A stretch of DNA of 64,000 nucleotides from JBIQJD01 sp044507695. GTDB taxonomy: Bacteria > Bacteroidota > Ignavibacteria > Ignavibacteriales > Ignavibacteriaceae. The position numbers and the translations under genes were made by a program. The stretch is taken from positions 1-64,000 of the forward strand of contig JBIQJD010000007.1 of assembly GCA_044507695.1 (NCBI GenBank), read 5' to 3'. Below are positions 16,017-24,404 of the stretch, in pieces. Numbering within the stretch: position 1 is the stretch's first letter; every line of letters begins with the position of its first letter. Under the pieces are notes generated by a model. It worked only from the letters and a program-made list of their open reading frames with translations. It did not search any database and was not told where the DNA came from.

Positions 16017-18044
16017 ATGAAACAGGTTGAAAGGATTATTGAAGAACTGCGTGAAAAAATAAGAGAGCATGATTATAACTATTATGTTTTAGCTGAACCT
16101 GTAATTAGTGATCAGGAATATGATGAACTGATGAAAAAGCTGGAAAAGCTTGAAGCTGAAAATCCTGATCTTATCACTCCCGATTCACCAACACAAAGAG
16201 TTGGAAAAGATCTTACCAAAGATTTTAAACCTGTTGTTCATAAAATTCCAATGCTTAGCCTTGCAAATACATACAATGAAACCGAGTTGTTTGATTTTGA
16301 CAGGCGCGTAAGAGATGCACTGCCAAAAGGTGAAGTTGTTGAATATGTTGTTGAACCAAAAATTGATGGCGCTTCTGTAAGTCTTCATTATGTTAACGGA
16401 AATTTAATTACTGCCGCAACCCGCGGTGATGGAATGGTTGGTGAAGAAATTACAAACAATGTAAAAACAATCCGCTCTGTTCCGTTAAAGCTGAAAAAAA
16501 GCAAATCAATTCAATATTCATTAAATGATTTTGAAGTGCGCGGTGAAATCTTCATGAAGATTGAAGATTTTAAAAAGTTAAATGCTGAAAGGGAAATTAC
16601 CGGTGAAAAACTTTTTGCCAATCCGCGGAATTTTGCTGCAGGTACATTAAAGATGCAGGATCCGCAGATAGTTGCTAAAAGAAAGTTGAACATTTTTGTG
16701 TATAACCTGATTAGCACTGAAGAAGATTTTCAATCACATTTTGAAAATCTTACAACATTAAAACTGCTCGGCTTCAGCGTTAACAATGAAGCTAAACTCT
16801 GCAAAAATATTAATGAAGTTCTTGAAGCTTGTAAAGCACTTGAAGAAAAAAGAAATTCTTTTGAATATGAAATTGACGGCGCAGTAGTAAAAGTAAATTC
16901 AATCCGTCATCAGAAAATACTGGGAGCCATTGCAAAATCTCCGCGCTGGGCTGTGGCGTTTAAGTTCAAAGCCAAACAAGCTTACACAACTTTGGAAAAA
17001 ATAACCTGGCAGGTTGGAAGAATCGGCACCGTAACACCTGTTGCTGAATTAACTCCTGTTCTTCTTGCCGGCTCAACTATAAGCCGCGCTACTCTTCATA
17101 ATTATGATGAGATAACAAGAAAGGATATACGTGAAGGGGATAAGGTTATAATTGAAAAAGGCGGAGATGTTATTCCAAAAGTTGTTTCTGTTGTATTAAG
17201 CGAAAGACCAGCCGGAAGCAAAAAAGTTAAACCGCCGGAAAAATGTCCTGTTTGTAAATCAACATTATATAAGCCTGAAAATGAAGTTGCATACTACTGT
17301 GAGAACACAGAATGCCCTGCACAAATTAAAGGGCGGCTTGAGCATTTTGCAGCACGCGGTGCAATGGATATTGAAGGACTTGGCAGCGCGCTTATCAATT
17401 TATTTGTTCAGTTGAATTTCCTTAAAACTTACGCTGATATTTATGATCTGAAGAATCATCGTGAGGAGCTTATTAATATTGAACGGCTTGGTGAAAAAAG
17501 CGTTGATAATCTTCTTGCATCAATTGAAGAAAGTAAGAAGCAGCCGTTTGCAAAAGTGTTGTTTGCAATTGGAATAAGATATGTTGGTGCGGGCGCCGCT
17601 AAAAAACTTGCTGATCATTTTAACTCAATTGATGAGCTGATGAATGCTTCTGAAGAAGATATATCCGCTGTTCATGAAATAGGCCCGAGCATAAGCGCGA
17701 GTGTAGTTAAATTCTTTTCGGATAAACATAATCTTGATATCATCCGCCGTTTGAAAGCTCATGGTTTAAAGTTTGAATCTGAACGGAAAGCAATAAAAGA
17801 AAATTTCTTTCTTGGCAAGACCTTTGTACTTACCGGCACTTTATCAAGTTTTTCCCGTGAGGAAGCGGGAGATAAAATTACTTCTCTTGGCGGTAAGATA
17901 TCATCAAGTGTAAGCAAAAAAACCGATTATGTTATTGCCGGTGAAAATGCCGGATCAAAATTAACTAAGGCCCATTCACTTAATGTTCCTGTTATGAATG
18001 AGGAAGAACTGCTTAAATATCTTAAAGAAGCCGGAGAGGAATGA
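16017..18044 (+). CDS. ligA: NAD-dependent DNA ligase LigA
   Basis: LigA seals nicks during replication and repair using NAD. The 675-residue protein has all domains: Ia (YYVLAEPVISDQEYD), the adenylation domain with active-site K115 in EPKIDG, an OB fold, a four-cysteine zinc finger (CPVCKSTLY...CENTECPA), helix-hairpin-helix repeats, and a C-terminal BRCT domain (FVLTGTLSSFSREEAG). K115 is the same number as in E. coli LigA. The stop overlaps the next gene by 4 bp. Confidence 0.98.
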   Translation: MKQVERIIEELREKIREHDYNYYVLAEPVISDQEYDELMKKLEKLEAENPDLITPDSPTQRVGKDLTKDFKPVVHKIPMLSLANTYNETELFDFDRRVRDALPKGEVVEYVVEPKIDGASVSLHYVNGNLITAATRGDGMVGEEITNNVKTIRSVPLKLKKSKSIQYSLNDFEVRGEIFMKIEDFKKLNAEREITGEKLFANPRNFAAGTLKMQDPQIVAKRKLNIFVYNLISTEEDFQSHFENLTTLKLLGFSVNNEAKLCKNINEVLEACKALEEKRNSFEYEIDGAVVKVNSIRHQKILGAIAKSPRWAVAFKFKAKQAYTTLEKITWQVGRIGTVTPVAELTPVLLAGSTISRATLHNYDEITRKDIREGDKVIIEKGGDVIPKVVSVVLSERPAGSKKVKPPEKCPVCKSTLYKPENEVAYYCENTECPAQIKGRLEHFAARGAMDIEGLGSALINLFVQLNFLKTYADIYDLKNHREELINIERLGEKSVDNLLASIEESKKQPFAKVLFAIGIRYVGAGAAKKLADHFNSIDELMNASEEDISAVHEIGPSISASVVKFFSDKHNLDIIRRLKAHGLKFESERKAIKENFFLGKTFVLTGTLSSFSREEAGDKITSLGGKISSSVSKKTDYVIAGENAGSKLTKAHSLNVPVMNEEELLKYLKEAGEE

Positions 18045-18571
18045 TAAATTTCTTTAAAGATAAAATTGCTTCTTATGTAATTGAGAACCGATTAAAAAAA
18101 ATAGATCATTCACAAATCAGTTTTAAAAATGTTTTTACTTCGTCATCAGATTTTTTTGTGGTAATGCCCGCCGATGACAGCGAGTTCCACTCTTCTTTTG
18201 AGGTACTTGATTTTCTTGAATCAAACAAAAAAAACTTTACAATTTTTCTGCAGGATTTCAGGGTGAGCCTTATGCCCTTAAAATATAGGCACAATACCTT
18301 TGTTCATGAAATTGCCGATACAAACCGGTTAAAACTTCCTTCCGCAAACGTTCAGCATAAATTAAATCAATTAAAATTTGATGCCGCAATTGATTTAAAC
18401 CGGAAGGATAATCTGTTCTGCAGTTTTATAACCAATCTCGTTAAGGCAAAGGTTAGAATTGGATTCCGGAAGAACGGATCGGACAGGTTTTATAATATTC
18501 AGGTAGCAATTAATGAAGATGCTGCGGAGAAATCTTATAAAAATTTCTTAAATTGCCTTAACATGTTTTAA
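18041..18571 (+). CDS. Unknown protein with a GT9-like alpha/beta segment
   Basis: A 176-residue protein with no signal peptide, overlapping ligA by 4 bp. Residues 30-100 look like an alpha/beta fold. The segment FDAAIDLNRKDNLFCSFI followed by KAKVRIGF resembles the 'D-x-x-I-D-L ... A-x-x-R-I-G' strand-helix of glycosyltransferase family 9 and of the Flavobacteria DUF6913 family. It is too short for an active GT9 enzyme. Function is unknown; placement between ligA and a STAS gene gives no clear clue. Confidence 0.65.
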   Translation: MINFFKDKIASYVIENRLKKIDHSQISFKNVFTSSSDFFVVMPADDSEFHSSFEVLDFLESNKKNFTIFLQDFRVSLMPLKYRHNTFVHEIADTNRLKLPSANVQHKLNQLKFDAAIDLNRKDNLFCSFITNLVKAKVRIGFRKNGSDRFYNIQVAINEDAAEKSYKNFLNCLNMF

Positions 18572-18607
18572 AAATCTAAATTCAAAATAAAAGGCCGCCT
18601 GAATTGT

Positions 18608-18955
18608 ATGAATTTTGAAATTCAAAAAAAGGATGATATAACAGTATTCAAACTTAAAGAACGCAGGCTCGATACAAATATCTCTGGTTTGGTTAAAGGT
18701 GAATTTACTCTGCTGCTTAAAGTTGAGGGGGTTGCAAAGCTTATTATTGATTTAAGTAACGTTGAAACCTGCGATAGTTCGGGATTGAGTGCAATCCTCG
18801 TTGCTAATCGTCTCATTCATTCTACCGGCGGAACAATGAGGCTTGCCGCACCATCTGAAAAAGTTTATTCATTAATTAAAATAACCCAGCTTGATAGAGT
18901 TCTGCCTGTCTGCGGAACTGTTGAAGAAGCTTTACAGCAACTTAAAAAAGAATAA
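18608..18955 (+). CDS. STAS-domain anti-sigma factor antagonist
   Basis: A single STAS domain of 115 residues. Such proteins bind and sequester anti-sigma kinases when unphosphorylated. The phosphorylation motif is D56-S57-S58-G59 (VETCDSSGLSAIL), fully intact. No partner kinase or phosphatase gene is in the window, so the sigma factor or other target it controls is unknown. It is 11 bp upstream of the symporter gene and probably shares its transcript. Confidence 0.88.
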   Translation: MNFEIQKKDDITVFKLKERRLDTNISGLVKGEFTLLLKVEGVAKLIIDLSNVETCDSSGLSAILVANRLIHSTGGTMRLAAPSEKVYSLIKITQLDRVLPVCGTVEEALQQLKKE

Positions 18956-18966
18956 AGGATTTTATA

Positions 18967-20415
18967 TTGACAGGTCATCCAATCGATTACATCATCATTG
19001 CAGCCTACCTTATCGGTATAGCAGCATTCGGTATAATTTCAGGAGGAAAACAAAAATCAGTTAAAGATTATTTTTTAGGTTCATCGGTTGTTCCCTGGTG
19101 GGCTGTTTGCTTTTCAATTGTTGCTGCAGAAACAAGTACTCTTACCTTCATTTCAATTCCCGGATTAGCGTACATTTCCAATCTTAATTTCCTGCAGGTT
19201 ACAATTGGTTATCTGCTCGGAAGAATTGTAGTAGCGTATGTTTTTCTTCCTGCATACAGCAAAGGAGAATTGAAGACAGCGTATTCTTTCCTGGAAAACC
19301 GTTTCGGCGGAAAAACAAGATCTTTCGCTTCAATTATTTTCCTTTTTACACGTACAGCCGCTGATGGCGTAAGATTATTTGCAACTGCAATTCCACTTAA
19401 ATTAATGCTGAATATTGATTACCCGCTTGCAATATTAATTATTGCACTTGTTACACTTGTTTACACGTATACTGGTGGAGTAAAAGGAGTAATCTGGGTT
19501 GATGTAATACAGATGTTCATTTATTTGGGCGGCGCAATTACTGCCGCAATATTTTTAAGTAATCTGATTTCCGGCGGATGGGATGCAGTTACTGCAGCTG
19601 CTTCTGCTGATAATAAATTTTCAATTCTAAATCTTGGCTTTGAAAAAGGCCTTTCAGGATTTTTCGGTGATCCATATACTTTAATAGGCGGATTGCTTGG
19701 CGGAGCTTTTTTATCAATGGCATCTCACGGAACAGATCAACTTATTGTGCAGAGACTTTTAACTACAAAAACTTTAAAGGACAGTCAGAAAGCAATTATC
19801 GGCAGCGGCATAATTGTAATAATTCAGTTTGCAATATTTCTTGTTGTTGGCGTTATGCTTTATGCTTACTATGGAAAGCTTGATATAAAATCTGATGAAA
19901 TTTTTCCGATGTTTATAATTGAAGTGCTGCCTCCCGGTGTAACCGGAATTATTATTGCAGGTTTATTTGCTGCCGCAATGTCTACTCTTGCAGGTTCAAT
20001 GAGTTCGCTCTCTTCTTCAACTATGATGGATTTATATATTCCATTCAAAGGAAAAATTGAAGATGAAAATAAGCAGTTAAAAATTTCGCGGATGTTTACA
20101 ATTATGTGGGCGGGATTGCTTGTAATTTCTGCTATCTTCTTTATGGAATCTCCCCAGGCAGTTGTAGAACTTGCATTAAGTATTGCATCATTTACTTACG
20201 GCGGATTACTCGGTACGTTTTTGCTTGGTCTTCTTATTAAAAAATCTAAACAGGAAGATGCACTTGCCGGGTTTGTTGCGGGCATATTCATTATGATAAC
20301 AGTTATTTCTCTTAAACTTGTTGCTTGGACGTGGTTTACACTTGTTGGTGTTGCTGCAACTCTTTTAATCGGATGGCTTTTAACTGTTTTAACAGACCGG
20401 GAAAAAGTTAATTAA
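18967..20415 (+). CDS. Sodium:solute symporter (SSS family)
   Basis: A 482-residue inner-membrane protein with about 13 hydrophobic segments and the SSS signature near the N-terminus: DYFLGSSVVPWWAVCFSIVAAETS. It starts with TTG at 18967, preceded by AAAGGA; no ATG fits better. It imports a solute with Na+; sugars, amino acids or carboxylates are all possible and the sequence does not decide. A second SSS gene lies at 21790, but the two are only distantly alike. Confidence 0.9.
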   Translation: MTGHPIDYIIIAAYLIGIAAFGIISGGKQKSVKDYFLGSSVVPWWAVCFSIVAAETSTLTFISIPGLAYISNLNFLQVTIGYLLGRIVVAYVFLPAYSKGELKTAYSFLENRFGGKTRSFASIIFLFTRTAADGVRLFATAIPLKLMLNIDYPLAILIIALVTLVYTYTGGVKGVIWVDVIQMFIYLGGAITAAIFLSNLISGGWDAVTAAASADNKFSILNLGFEKGLSGFFGDPYTLIGGLLGGAFLSMASHGTDQLIVQRLLTTKTLKDSQKAIIGSGIIVIIQFAIFLVVGVMLYAYYGKLDIKSDEIFPMFIIEVLPPGVTGIIIAGLFAAAMSTLAGSMSSLSSSTMMDLYIPFKGKIEDENKQLKISRMFTIMWAGLLVISAIFFMESPQAVVELALSIASFTYGGLLGTFLLGLLIKKSKQEDALAGFVAGIFIMITVISLKLVAWTWFTLVGVAATLLIGWLLTVLTDREKVN

Positions 20416-20561
20416 AATTTTTTCATACACTGTATCATCAGGGCTTAACTATTGATTGATTATCCTTCCGGTTCAATTGTGATGATCTCCATTTTATAAT
20501 CAAGCGTTTAATATTTAAAATGCTTTTTATCTAAATTAATATTAAAAATAGAAGAGTTATT

Positions 20562-20942
20562 ATGGCTGATTTCAAACCACCCGTTGGAAGTATTACCTGG
20601 AGAGATCTAACCGTTGCTGATGCTGAAGGAATAAGAGATTTTTATAAAGAAGTTGTTGGCTGGAAATCTGAACCCGTAAACATGGGTGAATACGATGATT
20701 ATAACATGAACTCTCCTGTTACAAATGAAACCGCTGCCGGCATTTGTCATTCAAGAGGCAGCAATTCTAAAATTCCACCTGTCTGGCTTATCTATATTAC
20801 AGTAGAAAATCTGGAGAAAAGCCTGGAAAACTGTAACAAGCTCGGCGGAAAAATAATTGATGGTCCTAAAAAAATAGGCGAGAGCAGTTACGCAATAATT
20901 CAGGATCCTGCTGGTGCTGTTTGTGCATTGTTTCAGCATTAA
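20562..20942 (+). CDS. VOC (glyoxalase/bleomycin resistance) superfamily protein
   Basis: A 126-residue single-domain protein with the beta-alpha-beta-beta-beta pattern of the VOC fold: GSITWRDLTVADAEGIRDFYKEVVGW at the start and YAIIQDPAGAVCALFQ at the end. VOC proteins range from metalloenzymes to binding proteins. The final strand lacks an obvious metal-ligand Glu (PAGAVCALF), so activity is uncertain. It stands alone, 146 bp after the symporter. Confidence 0.8.
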   Translation: MADFKPPVGSITWRDLTVADAEGIRDFYKEVVGWKSEPVNMGEYDDYNMNSPVTNETAAGICHSRGSNSKIPPVWLIYITVENLEKSLENCNKLGGKIIDGPKKIGESSYAIIQDPAGAVCALFQH

Positions 20943-21305
20943 TTCAAGCTCCAAACTTTTCCAATCTTTTTCTGAAAGAAAGGCGAGATTGAATGGTTTA
21001 AAATTTCTTTTATAAATACACTTTTTATTATAAAAGTGTAAAAAATTTAAAAATTAGAAATTTTTATCTTGTATAAAGGTAAAAATTACCTCTACCTTTA
21101 GGTTTACTTTTGAATACTGACTCTAAATTTATTTTTACTTTTAGGTGTTTTTTTTGCAAATAATTTTTTAAGGCTTATTTTACCTATCGAATATAAGCCG
21201 AGGACTATGGTGAGATTTTTTTAACTCTTATCATTGCAGAAAAAATAACTTCCTCTTTAAACTTACAGAATGTAAATTGTAATTATTATACCGCCACTTA
21301 ACTAG
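20943..21305. other. AT-rich gene-free spacer
   Basis: There is no gene here. A terminator-like palindrome ACACTTTT-tattat-AAAAGTGT lies at 21018-21039, followed by A and T runs, and may end the VOC gene transcript. Short related words (ACCTTTAGGT, ACTTTTAGGTG) recur around 21095-21147, and an inverted repeat GGCTTAT / ATAAGCC spans 21172-21199. Confidence 0.5.
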
Positions 21306-21653
21306 CTCTACATAGATTCACTTCTGCCGAATAAAACATATTCACTACACGCAAGCTTGCAGACAAATAACCAAACTACTTTGAGCAACGAAGTTACTAC
21401 AACAATAATGGATACAACCAGCCACAACTTTATTTGGCGGATTTTTACGTTTGGCGGAAAAGCAGGAAGCAGCTTTCTTTATGCTGTTGCAATAATTGAT
21501 GAAAATAATATTTGGGCAGTTGGTGAAATTTATTTGAAAGATTCTTTGGAAAATCCAGATCCATTGCCATATAACGCTGTTCATTGGAATGGAAGTGAGT
21601 GGGAGTTGAAGAGAATAAAAACAAATGACTGCGGCGGTGTGGACTATTCACCC
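21306..21653 (+). pseudogene. Fragment of a large secreted beta-propeller-type lipoprotein
   Basis: In one frame the sequence encodes the end of a fibronectin-III-like domain (NKTYSLHASLQTNNQTTLSNEV) followed by MDTTSHNFIWRIFTFGG, AIIDENNIWAVGEIY and WNGSEWELKRIKTND. I recall this combination from larger Ignavibacteria/Bacteroidota surface proteins in which the WDG-type repeats continue for several hundred residues. Here there is no signal peptide or proper start: the frame opens after a stop at 21303-21305 and the nearest start is a TTG at 21357. Similarity ends at about 21653, next to a hairpin element. It reads as a remnant truncated at both ends. Confidence 0.65.
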
Positions 21654-21667
21654 AAAATTTCCTTTCT

Positions 21668-21689
21668 CCTCTCTTTTTCAAAAGAGGGG
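21668..21689. repeat. Hairpin element ending the gene fragment
   Basis: CCTCTCTTTT and AAAAGAGGGG form a 10-bp stem with one G-T pair and a 2-nt loop, followed by GATTAAGAG. The fragment's coding similarity stops just before it. It could be a terminator or a dispersed palindrome that took part in the deletion. Confidence 0.5.
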
Positions 21690-21789
21690 ATTAAGAGAAG
21701 TTATAAAAACATTCTGCATAAGTACATCACATTTTATATATTCGTTTTCCAAATAAGTACAATTATTCAACACAAATGTTGAGGTTAAC

Positions 21790-23538
21790 TTGCTTCTGTT
21801 AGACTACCTGATCATACTAATCTACTTTATCATATCAATTGGTATAGCAATCTATTATTCTAAACGCGCCGGAAAAAGTACAGAAGATTTTTTCCTTTCC
21901 GGCAGAAATCTGCCCTGGTACCTTGCAGGGCTTTCAATGGTGGCTACTACATTTGCTGCCGATACTCCTCTTGCTGTTACAGAACTTGTTGCTAAAAACG
22001 GAATTGCAGGAAACTGGGTTTGGTGGAATTTCGCCTTCGGCGGATTGCTGACTGTTTTCTTCTTTGCCAAACTCTGGCGCAGAGCTGGAATTATGACCGA
22101 AGCTGAATTTGCAGAGATCAGGTATTCAGGCAAACCGGCAAGGTTCCTCAGAGGTTTCAGAGCTCTTTACCTTGGTTTGTTTATGAATGTGATAATTATG
22201 GGGTGGGTTAATAAAGCAATGACTTCAATTCTTACCGGAATGTTCGGCATACCGGAATCAGAAGTATTATTTTATGTTTTTGGATGTATGCTGCTGGTAG
22301 CAGTTTATTCAGCCATTTCAGGATTGTGGGGAGTTGTTGTTACAGATGCATTTCAATTTGTACTTGCAATGATCGGCTGTATTTTTCTTGCAATTCTTGT
22401 TGTTAATTCTCCTCAGGTCGGAGGCGTTTCCGGTATGCAGGAAAAGCTGCCTGCCTTTGTTTTCGATTTCTTTCCGGTTATTAGTGATGTTACAACTGCA
22501 GGTTCTGCTTTTGCATTAACAACCGCATCATTTCTTGCGTACATCGGAATAATTTGGTGGGCTTCATGGTATCCCGGCGCTGAACCCGGCGGCGGCGGCT
22601 ATGTTGCTCAAAGAATGATGAGCGCCAAAGATGAAAAGCACTCACTTTTTGCAACTCTTTTTTTCCAGATAATGCATTATGCAGTCCGTCCGTGGCCCTG
22701 GGTGCTTGTTGCGGTTTGCAGTTTGATACTTTACCCTGATCTTGGAGCTTCTGAAAAAGGTTTGGGATACATTTATGCAATGAATGATTTTCTTCCGGTT
22801 GGATTGAAAGGATTACTTGTTGCAGCTTTCTTTGCTGCTTATATGAGTACTATTGCAACACAGCTTAACTGGGGAACATCATACGTTATGAATGATTTTT
22901 ACAGAAGGTTTGTTAAGAAAAATGAAGATGAAAAACATTATGTAAGATTTTCACGAATTACTACCGTTGCTTTAATGATTATATCTGTTTTTGTAACTCT
23001 TATCATAAACAGAATTTCAGGTGCATGGGAATTTATTATTGAAGCAGGCGCCGGAGTTGGATTAGTTCTTATACTTCGCTGGTTCTGGTGGAGAATAAAT
23101 GCATGGTCAGAAATTTCTGCAATGGTAACTCCTTTCATTCTGCTTCCAATTATACACAGTATGAATATTGCTTTTCCTGAATCATTATTTTATATAGTTT
23201 CAATTACAACTGTTGTTTGGATAGTTGTTACCTTTTTAACAAAACCTACGGATGAAAAAGTTTTGTTTTCATTTTATAAAAGAATTCATCCCGGCGGAGT
23301 TTTATGGAAAAAAGTCTCTGATAAACTTCCGGAAGTTCAGGGTGATAAAGGATTTTTCAGAATGTTTTTAAACTGGTTTTTTGGCGTTGTTCTTGTATAC
23401 TCAATGTTGTTTTGTACCGGCAGTTTGATTTTTGGGGATATTCAATCAGCTTTACTTTATTTTGCTGCTGCAGTTATAGCCGTAATTGTTATATACAGAA
23501 ATCTTGCCGGGCTTGGTTGGAAGACGGTAATAAAATAG
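21790..23538 (+). CDS. Sodium:solute symporter (SSS family)
   Basis: A 582-residue membrane protein with about 14 hydrophobic segments and the SSS signature AGKSTEDFFLSGRNLPWYLAGLSMVATTFAADTP. It starts with TTG at 21790 after a GAGG site. The Trp-rich loop (GNWVWWNF, IIWWASWYPGAEPGGGG) is typical of a subgroup of Bacteroidota symporters whose substrate I do not know. It heads a run of plus-strand genes reaching to 31269; the HAD gene follows after 20 bp. Confidence 0.9.
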   Translation: MLLLDYLIILIYFIISIGIAIYYSKRAGKSTEDFFLSGRNLPWYLAGLSMVATTFAADTPLAVTELVAKNGIAGNWVWWNFAFGGLLTVFFFAKLWRRAGIMTEAEFAEIRYSGKPARFLRGFRALYLGLFMNVIIMGWVNKAMTSILTGMFGIPESEVLFYVFGCMLLVAVYSAISGLWGVVVTDAFQFVLAMIGCIFLAILVVNSPQVGGVSGMQEKLPAFVFDFFPVISDVTTAGSAFALTTASFLAYIGIIWWASWYPGAEPGGGGYVAQRMMSAKDEKHSLFATLFFQIMHYAVRPWPWVLVAVCSLILYPDLGASEKGLGYIYAMNDFLPVGLKGLLVAAFFAAYMSTIATQLNWGTSYVMNDFYRRFVKKNEDEKHYVRFSRITTVALMIISVFVTLIINRISGAWEFIIEAGAGVGLVLILRWFWWRINAWSEISAMVTPFILLPIIHSMNIAFPESLFYIVSITTVVWIVVTFLTKPTDEKVLFSFYKRIHPGGVLWKKVSDKLPEVQGDKGFFRMFLNWFFGVVLVYSMLFCTGSLIFGDIQSALLYFAAAVIAVIVIYRNLAGLGWKTVIK

Positions 23539-23558
23539 ATAGATTGAATTCCTGATAA

Positions 23559-24404
23559 ATGAAAAACAGACTTAAAAAACTTCAGTTTATTCTTTTTGAT
23601 GTTGATGGTACATTGCTTTCTGATGAGGGAAACATCGGTAGTGAAACTATCCGTTTAACAAAGGAACTTAAACAACGCGGCGTTCAGTTTTCATTTGCAA
23701 GCGGAAGGCTGCATTCCGCGTTAATTGGTTTTGCTGATCAGCTCGAACTCCAGGTTCCTCTCATTTCTCTGGATGGCTGCCTTATTAAAAGTAATTTTGA
23801 TGGCAAAGTTATATTTGAATCTTTCGTAAAAGAAAAATATGTAACCAAAGCAGTTAACTATGCAGATAAATTTCTTTTGAATATTGCCCTCTGCCATACT
23901 GATGCAATTTACTACACTGAAAGAAATTCTGCTGTTCCGCAAATACTTGATAAATACGGCGCACGTTATGAAGAAGTTGAATCGCTTGAACCGTTTTATA
24001 ACGAAACGCTTGAAGTTGTATTTGCCGGAGATAATAAAAATTCAATTAATTTTATTTATAACAGATTAACATTTCCTTACGCAACGGGATTAAATACATC
24101 TATGTTTAAATCCCAGCGTAAATCTTCTCTTTATTATCTTGAGGTAAGAAGAAAAGGAAGCTCAAAACGTACAGGCTTTTTACGGCTTCTAAAATATCTT
24201 AAAATAAAAGTGCGTAATTCTGCGGTGATTGGTGATTGGTACAATGATCTTAGTTTGTTCAAAACTAATGCACTTAAAGTAGCGGTTGCAAATGCAGTAC
24301 CGGAATTGAGAAGAAATGCCGATATTACTACATCAGGAAATAATAATGAAGACGGCGTTGCCGAATTTCTTGAAATGGTTTTAAAAGCAAAAAAGGATAA
24401 ATAA
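23559..24404 (+). CDS. HAD-superfamily phosphatase, Cof type
   Basis: A 281-residue Cof-type HAD hydrolase acting on small phosphorylated metabolites. The nucleophile motif is FDVDGTLL near residue 14, followed by SFASGR, a C2B cap domain, and GDWYNDLSLF with the metal-binding aspartates near the C-terminus. All four HAD motifs look intact. The stop overlaps the start of the next gene by 1 bp. The substrate cannot be inferred. Confidence 0.88.
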   Translation: MKNRLKKLQFILFDVDGTLLSDEGNIGSETIRLTKELKQRGVQFSFASGRLHSALIGFADQLELQVPLISLDGCLIKSNFDGKVIFESFVKEKYVTKAVNYADKFLLNIALCHTDAIYYTERNSAVPQILDKYGARYEEVESLEPFYNETLEVVFAGDNKNSINFIYNRLTFPYATGLNTSMFKSQRKSSLYYLEVRRKGSSKRTGFLRLLKYLKIKVRNSAVIGDWYNDLSLFKTNALKVAVANAVPELRRNADITTSGNNNEDGVAEFLEMVLKAKKDK

